In this document: positions 1 through 10,300 of the stretch, one piece after another
How the letters are laid out: every line of letters begins with the position of its first letter
Numbering within the stretch: the first letter of the stretch is position 1
DNA from: a virus
Reading direction: 5' to 3' (one strand)
Length of the DNA stretch: 48,162 nt
IMG/VR virus record: IMGVR_UViG_3300025881_000023
Span: 1 to 48,162 of that record
Made by a program: the position numbers and the translations under genes
Notes under the pieces: model-generated
What the model was told of the DNA's origin: nothing
The model's input: the letters and a program-made list of their open reading frames with translations, nothing else
Databases searched by the model: none

Positions 1-1
1 T

Positions 2-148
2 GGTAATAAGGCAGGGTTTTATGGGAGTGGGCACTTTCTTAATATTAATGAAAGACTTCAAACCAGAAACCTACCTAAAATAGATTGGTTTCAACTTCCT
101 ACAGCTGTTGCTGAAGAAGAACAAATAAAAATGTATGACAATGAATAA
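2..148 (+). CDS. C-terminal 48 residues of an unidentified plus-strand gene (start lies left of the window)
   Basis: Frame 2 is open from the first bases of the window to a TAA at 146-148 and reads as a plausible hydrophilic protein end (GNKAGFYGSGHFLNINE near its start, MYDNE at its end). It has no start in the window, so this is a 3' fragment. I do not recognise the family from 48 residues. The stop lies inside the start region of the next gene (ATG at 135 or 141), so the two genes overlap and are probably in one transcript. That transcript runs opposite to the late block and so probably belongs to the early or middle, DNA-metabolism side of the genome. Confidence 0.5.
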   Translation, partial: GNKAGFYGSGHFLNINERLQTRNLPKIDWFQLPTAVAEEEQIKMYDNE

Positions 149-473
149 CCAAAAGTTTTGGGAACATGATTACGTGGCTACTAGTACTGATGACATAGAG
201 CCTGTACATCCTACAATTAAAGAGGCACACGCTGTATTAGATAAGTTAAAGTCCCTGCTTGCAGAGAAGAACAGATCTTACGGAAACAGTGCACTCTCTG
301 ATGTGAACTTGTTTTGTAATCTATCATCTCTCCAGTTATTGGAGGGACAGATAGAGCACAAACTTCGTCGCTTCAAAACTTTAGGTGTTGATGGTGATAG
401 TGAAGATACCCTCATGGATCTCATGGGATATCTTACACTGTTTATGGTTGCTGTCAACAGAGAGAAACAATAG
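135..473 (+). CDS. DUF1599 / nucleotide-modification-associated-type small protein
   Basis: This 112-residue soluble protein has the pattern I associate with DUF1599-like phage proteins: a helix ending in LLAEKNRSYGNSAL (about residues 41-54), a central IEHKLRRF segment (73-80), and a C-terminal acidic stretch running into DLMGYLTLF (95-103). Members of this family are often found near phage nucleotide-metabolism genes and their biochemical role is not well established. The start at 135 overlaps the upstream stop by 14 bases; ATG 141, six bases downstream, is an alternative. The upstream sequence is purine-rich (GAAGAAGAAC). The stop is TAG, followed seven bases later by a hairpin terminator. 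It is the only complete plus-strand gene in the window. The family assignment is from pattern memory. Confidence 0.7.
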   Translation: MTMNNQKFWEHDYVATSTDDIEPVHPTIKEAHAVLDKLKSLLAEKNRSYGNSALSDVNLFCNLSSLQLLEGQIEHKLRRFKTLGVDGDSEDTLMDLMGYLTLFMVAVNREKQ

Positions 474-480
474 GAAAATT

Positions 481-508
481 GGGGGCCGGCTTTCGCCACC
501 CCCTTTTT
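481..508. terminator. Convergent, probably bidirectional hairpin terminator
   Basis: GGGGG at 481-485 pairs with CCCCC at 499-503, with an inner GGC/GCC stem. On the plus strand it is followed directly by TTTTT (504-508), as expected for an intrinsic terminator of the DUF1599-like gene. Read on the minus strand the inner stem closes a GAAA (GNRA-type) tetraloop and the hairpin is followed by AATTTT, so it may also end the late block whose last stop codon is at 515-517. Confidence 0.7.
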
Positions 509-514
509 CTGGCC

Positions 515-3500
515 TTATTTATTACTAAGGATGAAATATTTGTTAGCTTCTTCTGGGTCCCCGGTCTTTACAATACCGCTTATTACTGGGAGTATATCTT
601 CTAGTTCCTTAACCCACTTAAGATCTCCCCTCTCGTATTTACCAGACCGTCGTTGATAGAAGACATCCTTTTCTTCTATTGTTGGCCAACCCATATAGTA
701 TCCGGCTAAGTTGTTTGTAGCTGTAATAAGCTGGGATGCATCCTTAACTAGGTTAGCAGCTGCAGTGGGGGACTCTATTATTCTCCCAAATTCATTTACG
801 CTTCTAAATGCTTTGAGTTCTGTTTCAAGTCTATTCATCTGGTAGATTGCCATGTGTGTGTACCAGTTATCATACTCATCATCATCGTCCATCATACCAT
901 TTAGAATCAGTGTTATCATTCCGGTCATTGTAATGTAGAATTGCTCATGCAAAATTCTGCGAATGTTTTGTCTCTGCAATTCATTTTGATTCTTGCTTTT
1001 CCCAACCAGGAGTTTTAGAGAGTCTATTGGGTCATTTTTAAATCCACGTACCGCTGCTGTGATAGCATTATAATATGTAGTGTAGTACCCTTCTGTTATA
1101 TCTCCTAGCTCTACGTCGATGTGGTATCCCCCACTTCTGTGACCCATTCTTTTTCTGTATGCAGGATTCAAGAACTTGCGGAACAGAGCTACTAATGACA
1201 AAGCCCCCTGTCTCTCTATAAGAGTCTTATCAAAGCTCCCCTTCAACTGGTTGGTTCTCTTTACCATCCCGGATACTTTGGCGGCAAACATACCCATCTC
1301 TTTGTTCCCAAAGTTTGCAACATCAGATCTAACTTTTAACTGACCTTTTGAATCCTTTTCTAATATATCCCAAAGATTTGCCTCTTCCCCCTCTTTATTT
1401 TTGATGATGTTCCCATTCTTATCTTTGAACCCTTTTTGTTCTAGAGCAAGGGCCACCATCTTCGTCATAGTTGTTTGCCATTCCGGGATTCTTTGCAAAA
1501 TAAACACGGAGTTTAGGTTAGTGGCTTTTCTTACAGCACTCCCAGTAACATCCTCTGTTCTACCCATTTCCTGGAAGACATCAAACATTTCAGCCATTTG
1601 ATTTAGCTTACTTTGTTTAACAAACTTAGGTGAGATTGCCTCGCTTACACTTGTCCCAAGATCAGACAGAGCGAGGTTAACTATTGTCTGTGCCTTGAAG
1701 TGACTTCCCTTGCTGTAGAACTGTCTTGCCCAGCCTTCAGATCCATTTGATATAGAGTCTATTATCAACTGGTTAGTAGCTTGCAGCCCGTTAAATCCAA
1801 GTCTTGATAGTGCAGTAAGTGACGCGGCTTTACCGTAAAGCTTTGTCTTTGAGAATCCTAAGATTTTATCAGTTTCCTGCTTTCTCATGCTCTCTCCATA
1901 GATTACATTATCTATGAAGTTTTTAAGATGCTCAAAGTCTCGACTATCTTTTCCAAGTCCCTCTTTTTCTATTCCAAATCCTAGTCGCTGTGCAGTCTTA
2001 TCTACTATTGGGATACCTGTAGCAGACAGTTCTTTAACAGTACGATCTCTAATAGAGTCATGCATCACATTAACTACTCCAGCCATTTTAGCTGTGGCTT
2101 CATAGCGGTTAGCCATGTCAACAAATTTGACTAGACTGTTTACTATGTCTCTGGAGATCTTAGACTCCTCTACTGTATTCGTAAAGTATTTGGGGATTAC
2201 TCTTAACTTCTCCCCATTTGCATCGATGAGTTCCCCAAACTCTGTATCGGTTTCATTCTGTGTAAACACATCCCCAATTGCGTTTTGGGCACCCTCCTTA
2301 AACTTCTTTTCTTTGAAAGAGTCTATGGCATCCTTTAGTATAGCAGGAGCCATGTAAGAAAAATTGTCCCAGGAGTTCTGAACCATTGGGCGTCTCCCAA
2401 GTTTAGCTTGGTGCTCTTTATACACCTCCATAAACACGTCGTAGAACTCTCTTGTTGCTGCGGGCATGTTCGTAAACTTAGGGTTAATGTAGCTATCATT
2501 AGGTTGTGTTAGGCTACCTGTAATTACCCATCCCCCTTTTCCTCGTCGGTATACTTTCTTTATCTCAAGGTCCAGCGCATTGTACTGATAAGACAGCTCC
2601 CTTGCTTCAAAGTCCCTACCCTCTTTGTACGCTTTATTTCGTGCGAGTAGTATCTTATCCCGCTTATTAAGCATGTCATCAATTATGTCCTGAGCTCCGT
2701 CTATCGGTCTTCCATTTTTTGAATACCACTCCGCAACTGTTTGGTTGTATAGTCTTCCCTCTTTACTTCTAAAGAAGTCATCAAGTTCTGAGACATCCTC
2801 TGGGTAGCCGTATTCTTCTTTTGCAAGCTCAAACATTGTATTCTGCTTCTCGTTGTAGCTAGCTATATCAAAAGGCTGTACAATACTCAAGATATTAGTC
2901 TTCTCTACCTTCTGTGTTTTCTTGTTTTTACGATACACAGAAACTACCTCTAGCATATCCTTAAACATTTCTGCCGGGTTTCTTTCTGACGCAGTACTTG
3001 CATCTCTAAACTTGTAGAAAGCATCACGCAGTTTAAACTTAGTATCTATGGTGCTTCTGTGGCCTTCAAGTAGGCCTGTTTTGATTGCACTTGAAAACAA
3101 ACTGAGTGTAATATCCGAGCTGTAAACCAAAGGATCTGTGTAAAGTGAGAACCCGGATGCATCCTGGTGTGTTTCTCTCAACTCTTTTATGATACGAGCT
3201 GGCCCAATACGTTTTTCTTTAAGCTGCTTGATATTTAGCTCTATCAGACGTCGTTGTCTATTTTGCTTTGCTTGTCTGCTGTCAAGTAACCCGTAACCAG
3301 ATCGAAGGTTACGTTCCATAGCTATTGCTTCGTATTGTTTATTGTTTCTCTCTAGTCCTCGGAATGGGATGTTAAGATTATTTTCCTCCAACGCCTTTTC
3401 TAGAAACTCTATGTCTGCATCTATTTTTTGATTAACACCTATAGGAGCAAATGACAGAAGCAATCTTGCTTGTATTGGGATAGCTACAGCTAAGTACCTA

Positions 3501-4387
3501 TCATCTAGAGCATCCATTCTTTTTATAGTATCTCGTACGTCTTGCAGTAGGTCATCTTTTAAACCTTCAGTATCCGCTAGAGTATCTAGTTTGTTTTTGA
3601 GAATAGTAAGAGCGGACTTCTTTTTGTCCTTATTGTAGAATGCTTGTATAGTCTGCTGCAGGTCTGAGATGTTTTTAAGTATGTTAGCTTTATCCTCATT
3701 GGGCATTGTTTTATAGCTAACTGCATACTCTTGTTGTATTCTATCGTACAACTTCTCAGCTCTCTGTGCTAGTGCGAAGACATAGTCTATGTATTCAGCA
3801 TAGTCAGATATCTTCTCCTGTCCCTGCTTTATTTTCTTTAGGTTTGCTTTTAACAGCTCCAGCTCTCGTAGCTTCTGCTTAGTCTTCTCCTTCTGCTCTA
3901 AGCGCTCGAGTCTCCCTATCTGAAGCTCCACATTTGTTAAGAGCTTTTCTGTTGTATTATCTACCCTTTCTTGTACATTAAATACCTCGTCTACTAGTGG
4001 GTCTTGCGTCAGATCTTCACCTTCAGCCTCAATGTCTGTGTCTTCAGACATAGTAAACTGCACTGAAGTATTTCTAAACATAACCTCCAATACTTCAGGG
4101 TCTATATCCAGCCTTACGTTCTTCCCTTCTCGAGTCTCAGTAATCAGATTTGTGTATGCCCCAAAAAAGTCTTGGGCTGCTGCGTTGATGTAACCTATTT
4201 CTTTTCTTGCATCCATTACATCATCTCGCAAGTAAAGAGTATCCCCATCTAAGACGGCTATCTTGCCGTCCAGCATCTGCTTTATTTTGTATGGATCTCT
4301 TGCTTCTGCAGCAGTATCCTCTACGTAGAACATAACGTCTGAAAGCAATGGGTTATCTATACCTCCGACTTTAAATCTGCAACTCAT
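515..4387 (-). CDS. 1290-residue internal virion protein, last gene of the late block
   Basis: Mostly helical, charged protein with no catalytic motif that I recognise. A long Lys/Glu/Leu-rich region at about residues 135-240 is a likely coiled coil. A region around 852-880 (GKAASLTALSRLGFNG) resembles a segment I associate with the giant internal proteins of crAss-like and other large phages. A hydrophobic patch at about 1147-1165 (MTGMITLILNGM) is followed by a DDDDEYDNWY acidic run. The gene starts 11 bases after the stop of the giant RNA polymerase gene, so it is very probably co-expressed with it. Inference: it is packaged and injected with the polymerase, or is a separately encoded C-terminal module of the same machine. 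A transcription cofactor role cannot be excluded. Confidence 0.6.
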   Translation of the reverse strand: MSCRFKVGGIDNPLLSDVMFYVEDTAAEARDPYKIKQMLDGKIAVLDGDTLYLRDDVMDARKEIGYINAAAQDFFGAYTNLITETREGKNVRLDIDPEVLEVMFRNTSVQFTMSEDTDIEAEGEDLTQDPLVDEVFNVQERVDNTTEKLLTNVELQIGRLERLEQKEKTKQKLRELELLKANLKKIKQGQEKISDYAEYIDYVFALAQRAEKLYDRIQQEYAVSYKTMPNEDKANILKNISDLQQTIQAFYNKDKKKSALTILKNKLDTLADTEGLKDDLLQDVRDTIKRMDALDDRYLAVAIPIQARLLLSFAPIGVNQKIDADIEFLEKALEENNLNIPFRGLERNNKQYEAIAMERNLRSGYGLLDSRQAKQNRQRRLIELNIKQLKEKRIGPARIIKELRETHQDASGFSLYTDPLVYSSDITLSLFSSAIKTGLLEGHRSTIDTKFKLRDAFYKFRDASTASERNPAEMFKDMLEVVSVYRKNKKTQKVEKTNILSIVQPFDIASYNEKQNTMFELAKEEYGYPEDVSELDDFFRSKEGRLYNQTVAEWYSKNGRPIDGAQDIIDDMLNKRDKILLARNKAYKEGRDFEARELSYQYNALDLEIKKVYRRGKGGWVITGSLTQPNDSYINPKFTNMPAATREFYDVFMEVYKEHQAKLGRRPMVQNSWDNFSYMAPAILKDAIDSFKEKKFKEGAQNAIGDVFTQNETDTEFGELIDANGEKLRVIPKYFTNTVEESKISRDIVNSLVKFVDMANRYEATAKMAGVVNVMHDSIRDRTVKELSATGIPIVDKTAQRLGFGIEKEGLGKDSRDFEHLKNFIDNVIYGESMRKQETDKILGFSKTKLYGKAASLTALSRLGFNGLQATNQLIIDSISNGSEGWARQFYSKGSHFKAQTIVNLALSDLGTSVSEAISPKFVKQSKLNQMAEMFDVFQEMGRTEDVTGSAVRKATNLNSVFILQRIPEWQTTMTKMVALALEQKGFKDKNGNIIKNKEGEEANLWDILEKDSKGQLKVRSDVANFGNKEMGMFAAKVSGMVKRTNQLKGSFDKTLIERQGALSLVALFRKFLNPAYRKRMGHRSGGYHIDVELGDITEGYYTTYYNAITAAVRGFKNDPIDSLKLLVGKSKNQNELQRQNIRRILHEQFYITMTGMITLILNGMMDDDDEYDNWYTHMAIYQMNRLETELKAFRSVNEFGRIIESPTAAANLVKDASQLITATNNLAGYYMGWPTIEEKDVFYQRRSGKYERGDLKWVKELEDILPVISGIVKTGDPEEANKYFILSNK

Positions 4388-4398
4388 TTATTCTTTAT

Positions 4399-7300
4399 TT
4401 AGCAAACATGTGATATATCTGAAGAGCTGTCTGTAGTTCTGATTCTTCTTGTCTCCTCGTTCATAGTCATAGGATCAGACATAGTCTTTGTAATTCCAGC
4501 TCTAGAATGTAAATCTACAACTTTATCTTTTCCTTTACCTTTACCTGCCATCCTTACTTTTCTTTCTCCTTGGCTTTCAGCAAAGAAACTGCTAGTTACA
4601 ATATCCCCATTTCTGTCTCTGAGGTTGAGCTCGATAATCTTATTAGTTATACTCGTGCTCTGTATTAGGTGATACATCTCATCTGTGTTGTTATACTCAT
4701 ACACTGACATCTTATCTACACCCTTACTGTAATTAGCTCTTGTTACATATCGCGCCGGACGACCATCTAGTTCTACTGATGCAGGCAATCCGTACAGTCC
4801 TTCACCGCGTTGCACATACGAACGTGGCATTCGTCCAACAAGTGGTGCAGATGCTACAGTAGCGGCACCGTAGTTCTGCATAAAGCTGAACATGAAATCG
4901 TCAAAGTATCTCTCGTCATTCTTGACATTCTGGAATTCTTCTCGCAAGTACTGCATCAAGGTCTTCCCACTCTCGTCAGCTATCTCCATAAAGAAGTCTA
5001 TTGGGATGGCGTCGTAGTATGTACCATAAGAAGGTGCAAGTCCGGTTGTTACGATTGAGTTGAGTACCAGTCTCTTACCCATATTCTGGATCTTCTTCTG
5101 TTCTTGTGGGTCACTAGTGTATTTCTCCGGTCTGTACAATAGATCTCCAAACGACTGACGTTGGGTTTCTCTTGCTCTGAGTGACATTTTCTCCGTGTTC
5201 TCTATGCTTATTCCAAACACTCTTGTAGTAGGATCATTGTATTTAGGTCCCTCTTTAATAGACGCAATCATAGAGTTACTTCTCAATGCTGGAATCTCCT
5301 CGATCAGGTCTTTCACTTGTTTGTACAAGTTGTTTTTAGGATCAAGAAGCATCGACTTTACTACAGACTTCTGCATCAATGATCCTATCGGAGAACCCTC
5401 CTTAGTAAAGATGTGGTAGAACAATGCTCTGTCTACAAATCTGTGCTCTGCAGCAGTCATAGTTTGCTTTCCAGCAACATCCTTCAGCAACTGTTTAAAC
5501 TCTCTAACCCCCTTCGTCCCGCTCATAAACAGCTCCGATGATATCTGCATCGACTCATCTATGATGTTGAAGAAGGCTCTACTAATTCTATATGCATCCC
5601 CCTTAAGTATCTTCTCCACCTCTGAGTAACCAACGATGTTTCTGTTACCGCTTCTCTTGTAGTTATCTAGCACATCCAGGTATGCCTCAATCTCAGCAAG
5701 GTCCCCCATCCCATCCAGGTTATCTGCAGCAATGACTCTGTAGAAGTCTGACAAGCTGTTACCTGCTACAAGTGCATGCGCAAATGCGTACAATGCTTCT
5801 TTTGCAACCGGATCTTTTCTATTCCCCTCTTTAGAAACTCTTTCAAGTTCCTCAGTATTTAAAGCTGGGGGCAGTATGCTGCTATCAAAGCTTGCAATTT
5901 TGCTGTAGGTCTTTCTATTAATTCCTAAATCTTGGAATACTCTCTGGTTACTCTTGTTTCTGTTGTCTCTTTTACTTTCAACAAACTCCCTAACAAGGGG
6001 GGTCGTCATTAATGCCACTACATCTCGGTCCCCAAATCCTATACTCTTAAGATACACTGTAGCGTTGAGAGTAATATCATTATCGTTAAGCGTACTGTGG
6101 ATTAATTTACTACCAGCATCTAGCGCTGCAGAAAGTCTCTCTACGATTCCAGCAATATTTCTTTCGTTTGTCATCTCTGACCTAGTAGATATCAGACCAA
6201 GTGCTGTGTCATTTAGTATGAATTTCTTAGATGCATTTACTGCTATACCGTTCTGTATGTACTCTTCATTCTCGAACTGAGATGCAACATTAGCAATGCT
6301 CATACCTGCAATAGCATTAGCATACCCACCCACAAGTGTTGCAGCACTTTTATAGTTAGACTCCATCTTGATTTCTACAAGTGGGTCATCAAAATCTCTG
6401 ACTTCTTCTTTTGCAATTTCAGGATTGTCGGCTAGATCGTTTAGTGTATCCTGATTAAGTGGGGCAAACAGGTAGGGTGCTGTTTCCTTATTCATTAATA
6501 TAGAATAGGAGATATTAAACAGCTCATTCTTTAACCTATCCAGTCTATTCTTGGGATCCTTGTTCTCAAACAGGTTAAATAGTTTATCAATATCGAAGTC
6601 AGATCCTGTTTGAATTGTAATACCACCTGCCACCATAACTGTCTTTGAGTATCCTCGAGGAAGGATACCAGCAACTTGAGATGGGACTGCTGAAGAGTAG
6701 TCCTGGTTTGGGATACGGTACATTATAATGCGATCCCCAACCTCTATACCATGCATTTCTGCCAGGTCTTCAGATATCATTATCTCTGCCGCCACTGTAT
6801 TCCCTTTTTCATCTATATGTATATGTCTAAGCTCTCTTATCTCATCCCCAATCTTCCACTTACCTCCAGAGTTTGCTTGTACAAGGTCACGTCCTGGTAG
6901 CTTAACCTGGTACACATTGGATCTAAACAGAGAGAAGATTTGGTTCTGTAACTGCCGCTGATAAACAGGCATATATGTTGGGACATTAAAGTCCACGGTG
7001 TTATTTACCATGTCCTCTACGATCCTAAGTTGTTTATCTAAGTTAGAGTCAAGCTTGTTATTCTTCATTGCGTTATCCATAATAACGCTTTTCACTCTCT
7101 GCAGGAATTTAAGTCGTGCTTCTTTGTTACCTGGATTCTTTTTCAACTCGTCCCACCCAAGCTCTTTGAAAAGCTTTTTTGCTTGCGCGTCAAGGATTTC
7201 TTCATGCAAGGTTTGATATCTATCACTAACCTCTTTTCCTGACATTGGGGACTTTGCTCCTTTTACATCATACTCTCCATCTGCCTTAACCATAGTTGGG

Positions 7301-10300
7301 AGCACCTTACGAATCTGACGATTCATCTTAGCTGTCTCAGCTCTTTTGTCACTTATAGTTTGTGGTATGTACAACCCATCTGTGCTCATCTCTGTTCCTT
7401 CAAGTCCTTCAAACATGGTCGCTCCAAGTTCTTGATTTACAGCAAACTCCTGACCCTTCGCACCCTTCTTTGCAGACTCCGTATTTATTATGTGTATGTT
7501 GTCCCCCGCTTTGTTCATTCTAAGATACATAGCCGCCAGAACTGTGTTCATTTCTGCTAGTGGTCGCGTAACAACCAAGAGTGAGTTCTTCTGCATATCA
7601 GATATAGACGCCCCATTCTCCATAACCTGATTGTTTACAAATGGCTTTATAGGCTCTATGTATTTATCCCCTTTCCATTCTCCTTTTTTGTTCAGATATT
7701 CATCAAACCACACGTCATCTTCTGATGTCCACTGTCCTTTACCCTGCTTATACATTTTGTAGAAGAGATCTGAAGCAAATGCTTGGGCATCTGTATGGTC
7801 ACCAAAATCGTTTCTGTACTGTTTTGCTATGCTTTCTGCTTTTTTAAGTGCCTCCTCTTTAGACATCTTCATAGTCTTTTCATAGAAAGGAGCTAGTGAA
7901 AGGTCTCGAAGATTGTCGGCTGCCTCGTTATGAAAGGGCTCTTGGTTTTGCATTTTCCCTATAGAGGCCTCCACAATTGTTGGGGCCATTCCGTAATCTG
8001 GATCAGCTTCAAACTCTCCCTTCTGCATAAGCTTATCTCCGGGAGTTTGTATAAGACCCATTCTTTTGTAGAACTTGGTTAAGTTCTCAAATTGTACAAC
8101 ACCACCACGTAACATCTCTGCCATCTCAATGCGAGCTAGCATGTCTGTCATCATATAGTTATTGAGGAATCTATTTACTCCCCCGTATTTCTGAACTGAC
8201 GAGTCAAGCTTGGACTTCTCCAAGAACTCTGGCTTGCCTTCAACCAATCGTATGATGTTGTATCGCAAGAGCTCGTTGCGGAGGTTCTCTCTATTTCGTT
8301 TGAATACAGTGTTTACGTATTCTTTTACCTGTCTGTCAAGCTCCTTATTGAAGTCCTGATATTCTTTACCCTTTGGGTTTTGTAGATAGTCCTTTACAGT
8401 TTCAGACATCAAAAGGCCACTACCTAGTTTAGTATTGACTATGCCCGTTAAGTGAAAGCCGTTGTTGTAGTTTTCAGCTACACGTGGGTTATTGCTAAGT
8501 CGAACCAAGTCACGTATGACAACACTCTTGAGTCTTCCACTAAAGCTTTCTCGTTGCAAGCCTGCTGCTTCTACAGCTGCGAAGTTCTTCTCTTCTATCT
8601 TAGGGAACTTAACAAAGTCCAATCTGCCTCTAGTCTCCTGAGTTGAAACAGGTATCCATCCATACTTTATAGCTGACCCTTGGTTTACAAACATATTGAG
8701 TTTGAGTATCAGAGAGTCTCGTTCGGACATTTTCTTGTACTCTATGTTAGCGTCATCTGATGCCTCATTGTTGATAGTATCAAGTGCCCAGCTGGATATT
8801 TCAAATTCTGGATTTGCAATCAAGGTCATGAGCATTGCTTTGTGCTCAGTGTTCATTGCTGTGAAAGACTCATCTCCTTGCAAGAATGCATACTTATTTG
8901 AAGCTGCATTTTGTTTGAGATCTTCTATCAAATCAGTGAATGGTGTGGGGAGGTTGTATGGATAGATAGTCTTTCCCTTCCCGTTTACATATGCTATTGC
9001 AACTGGGACACTGTATTCTGCAGCAATATTAGCAAGCTCCTTTACTGTAGATCCCTCTGATACAAAGAAGTTTCTAACCTTGCCCTTCTTAAGCATCACG
9101 TCTTTTACTCTTCCGCCCTCTACCTTAAAGTCTACTGCTTGGTTGGCCAAGTAAATTACCTTCTTAAATATCTTGGATATTTCATTGTTGTCTAGAGTAG
9201 TATTCTTTAGCACGTAAGACATGAGGCGATCTGTAGCCTCTTGCTCAGTACTGCCCATACCCAAAGAAAGGTTCCACATTATTTTACCTAGCTGTGTAGC
9301 CTTACCTTCAACTGTGTTCTCTCTATCGTAGTTGAGGAATGCCTCTTTAAGCAGGTCTATTCTATTTTGACCCTCAGTTATGTTGTTGTTAAAGGCAATA
9401 CCCCCATCTTCAGTCTCTGTAAATACTGCTCCGGGTCTTGGGACTGAAAGCGTTTGAAGTCCGTCGTTCTTCCAAGTGTCTTGCCAGTTAATAACTGCAC
9501 TCTTTCTGTCAGAGTTGATAGTCTGTACAGACATCTCTACTCCACCGTCAGTAGTCTCGATCTGATTTTCTTGTACAATTCTAAGCTCTGAGTATGTCTT
9601 AGTTAAGAAGCGGGTAAGTGCCGCAACCTCTTGTGCTGTAGGAGTCCCATTAAGATAGTCCTTAAGTGGGCCAAGTATCAGACTTTTTCTATCTGTCTTT
9701 TGTGCTTCTATCTCTTCTATACGAGCAGCCTCTTGTATTCTACCCAGTATCTCTGAATACCCTTTAGCGCCCGCAGTAACTGCAATTGTTTTTCTAAGGG
9801 TAGCCTCAACGTCTATATAAGTAGGTATCCCGAATACGTTAGGCGTTGTGTCCACGATTCTAGACAGCAGGTTTCTCACTTCTTTAGATGCCACTTTGAG
9901 TGGGTCTTGTTCAAAGTGAGAAATGTCATAGATCTTGTCGAAGTTCACCTCCTCCTGTTCAGGAGACCCTTCTTCCTCTTGCTCCAGTGCAGTACGTGTA
10001 GCAACTCTAGTCTGAATAGTGAACCCATACTTAAGAAGATCTGCAGCTGCTGCATCTCTCCACCCGTATTGTTCAATGTTACCTAGCTCATCTGTAACGT
10101 CAAACCAGTTTTTCCATACATTGTAGAAAATAATCGCTGTGTTTCGCTGGGTCTTCTCCTCTTTATTAAATACAGTAGTAGGAAGTTCACCTTCTATAAA
10201 TGCCTGCAGAGGGGGTTTTCGTTGAAGCTTGTATTTCTTTACAGCGTTCTTTATTTCTTCTGAGCTCTTTGCATTTTTAATTGCCTCCATTGCCTCATCA

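Noticed and set aside
278-499. Minus-strand 73-codon frame opposite the DUF1599-like gene
   Set aside because: It would run through the terminator hairpin and is the antisense of a well-supported gene.
4388-4398. Possible frameshift joining the polymerase and the 1290-residue gene
   Set aside because: The polymerase ends at a clean stop, a good ATG follows after 11 bases, and no slippery sequence was seen at the junction.
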